Assembly: GCA_964343305.1 (NCBI GenBank)
Contig: CAYFJO010000603.1
Coordinates: forward strand, 1-5,975
Direction of reading: 5' to 3'
DNA: 5,975 nucleotides
From: CAYFJO01 sp964343305
Lineage (GTDB): Bacteria; Planctomycetota; Planctomycetia; Pirellulales; Pirellulaceae
Under the pieces are notes generated by a model. It had not been told where the DNA came from. It saw only the letters and a list, made by a program, of their open reading frames with translations, and ran no database searches. The position numbers and the translations under genes were made by a program. Each line of letters starts with the position of its first letter. Position 1 is the first letter of the stretch. Shown here in pieces: positions 5,886 through 5,975 of this stretch.

Positions 5886-5975
5886 CTGGCGGTCGCTATA
5901 CTGCACACATGGACCATCTCTGCCGCGGCCAGTAGAAAATGTCCTCGTTTAACGCCGAGCCGGCAGGCGACGGCT
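5886..5975. other. Right-edge non-coding region with a GC-rich repeat-like end
   Basis: No supported gene is present. On the minus strand TATAGC (5900-5895) is a weak -10 candidate for the operon, without a clear -35. The last 18 bases contain inverted 5-bp arms AGCCG (5958-5962) and CGGCT (5971-5975) in a GC-rich context that may be the edge of another palindromic repeat cut by the window end. Confidence 0.3.

Noticed and set aside
3024..5906. A single 960-residue minus-strand protein joining PLP and enolase domains
   Set aside because: It crosses 100 N residues of unknown true length, its first 44 codons read through an intergenic repeat without a ribosome binding site, and the two halves belong to separate families that are complete or nearly complete by themselves.
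5939..5975. Plus-strand ATG at 5939 with an open frame to the window edge
   Set aside because: Only 12 codons are visible, there is no ribosome binding site, and the sequence looks like the start of a GC-rich repeat.

Overview
The window looks like a piece of a draft genome from a planctomycete, probably of the Rhodopirellula/Pirellulaceae kind. This rests on moderate GC, long intergenic spacers filled with palindromic repeats, a secreted protein of no obvious family, and an unusually enlarged sugar-acid-type transporter. The taxonomic call is inference from style and has not been tested by any search. All four genes lie on the minus strand, so transcription runs from the right edge to the left.

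From right to left: (a) 5775-5975 is an intergenic region with an imperfect inverted repeat (5824-5885), a perfect 7-bp dyad (5805-5822) just upstream of the first gene, and a strong ribosome binding site that fixes a GTG start. (b) 4108-5774 encodes a PLP-dependent enzyme of the Cys/Met-metabolism (trans-sulfuration) family with an N-terminal extension of about 135 residues; its last residues are lost in an assembly gap. (c) 4008-4107 is a run of exactly 100 N, a scaffolding gap of arbitrary length. (d) 3024-4007 is the C-terminal three quarters or more of a mandelate racemase/muconate lactonizing enzyme-like (enolase superfamily) protein, probably an acid-sugar dehydratase. (e) 1196-3001 encodes an MFS transporter of the anion:cation symporter type with a hydrophilic insert of about 170 residues between TM5 and TM6. 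(f) 729-1195 is a non-coding region dominated by a 301-bp imperfect palindrome (849-1149) that contains four small hairpins placed symmetrically about its centre. (g) 1-728 is the N-terminal 242 residues of a secreted protein of unknown function, running off the left edge.

The PLP enzyme, enolase-superfamily enzyme and transporter look like one operon. The transporter starts 22 nt after the enolase stop. The most natural reading is uptake of a hydroxy acid or sugar acid by the MFS protein followed by dehydration or epimerisation by the enolase-superfamily enzyme. What the PLP enzyme contributes cannot be told from sequence. The long continuous reading frame across the N run, which would join the PLP enzyme to the enolase, is an artefact of the gap.

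The most unusual items are the 301-bp palindromic element, the enlarged periplasmic loop of the transporter, and the extended PLP enzyme next to an enolase-superfamily member that lacks the second lysine of the KxK motif.
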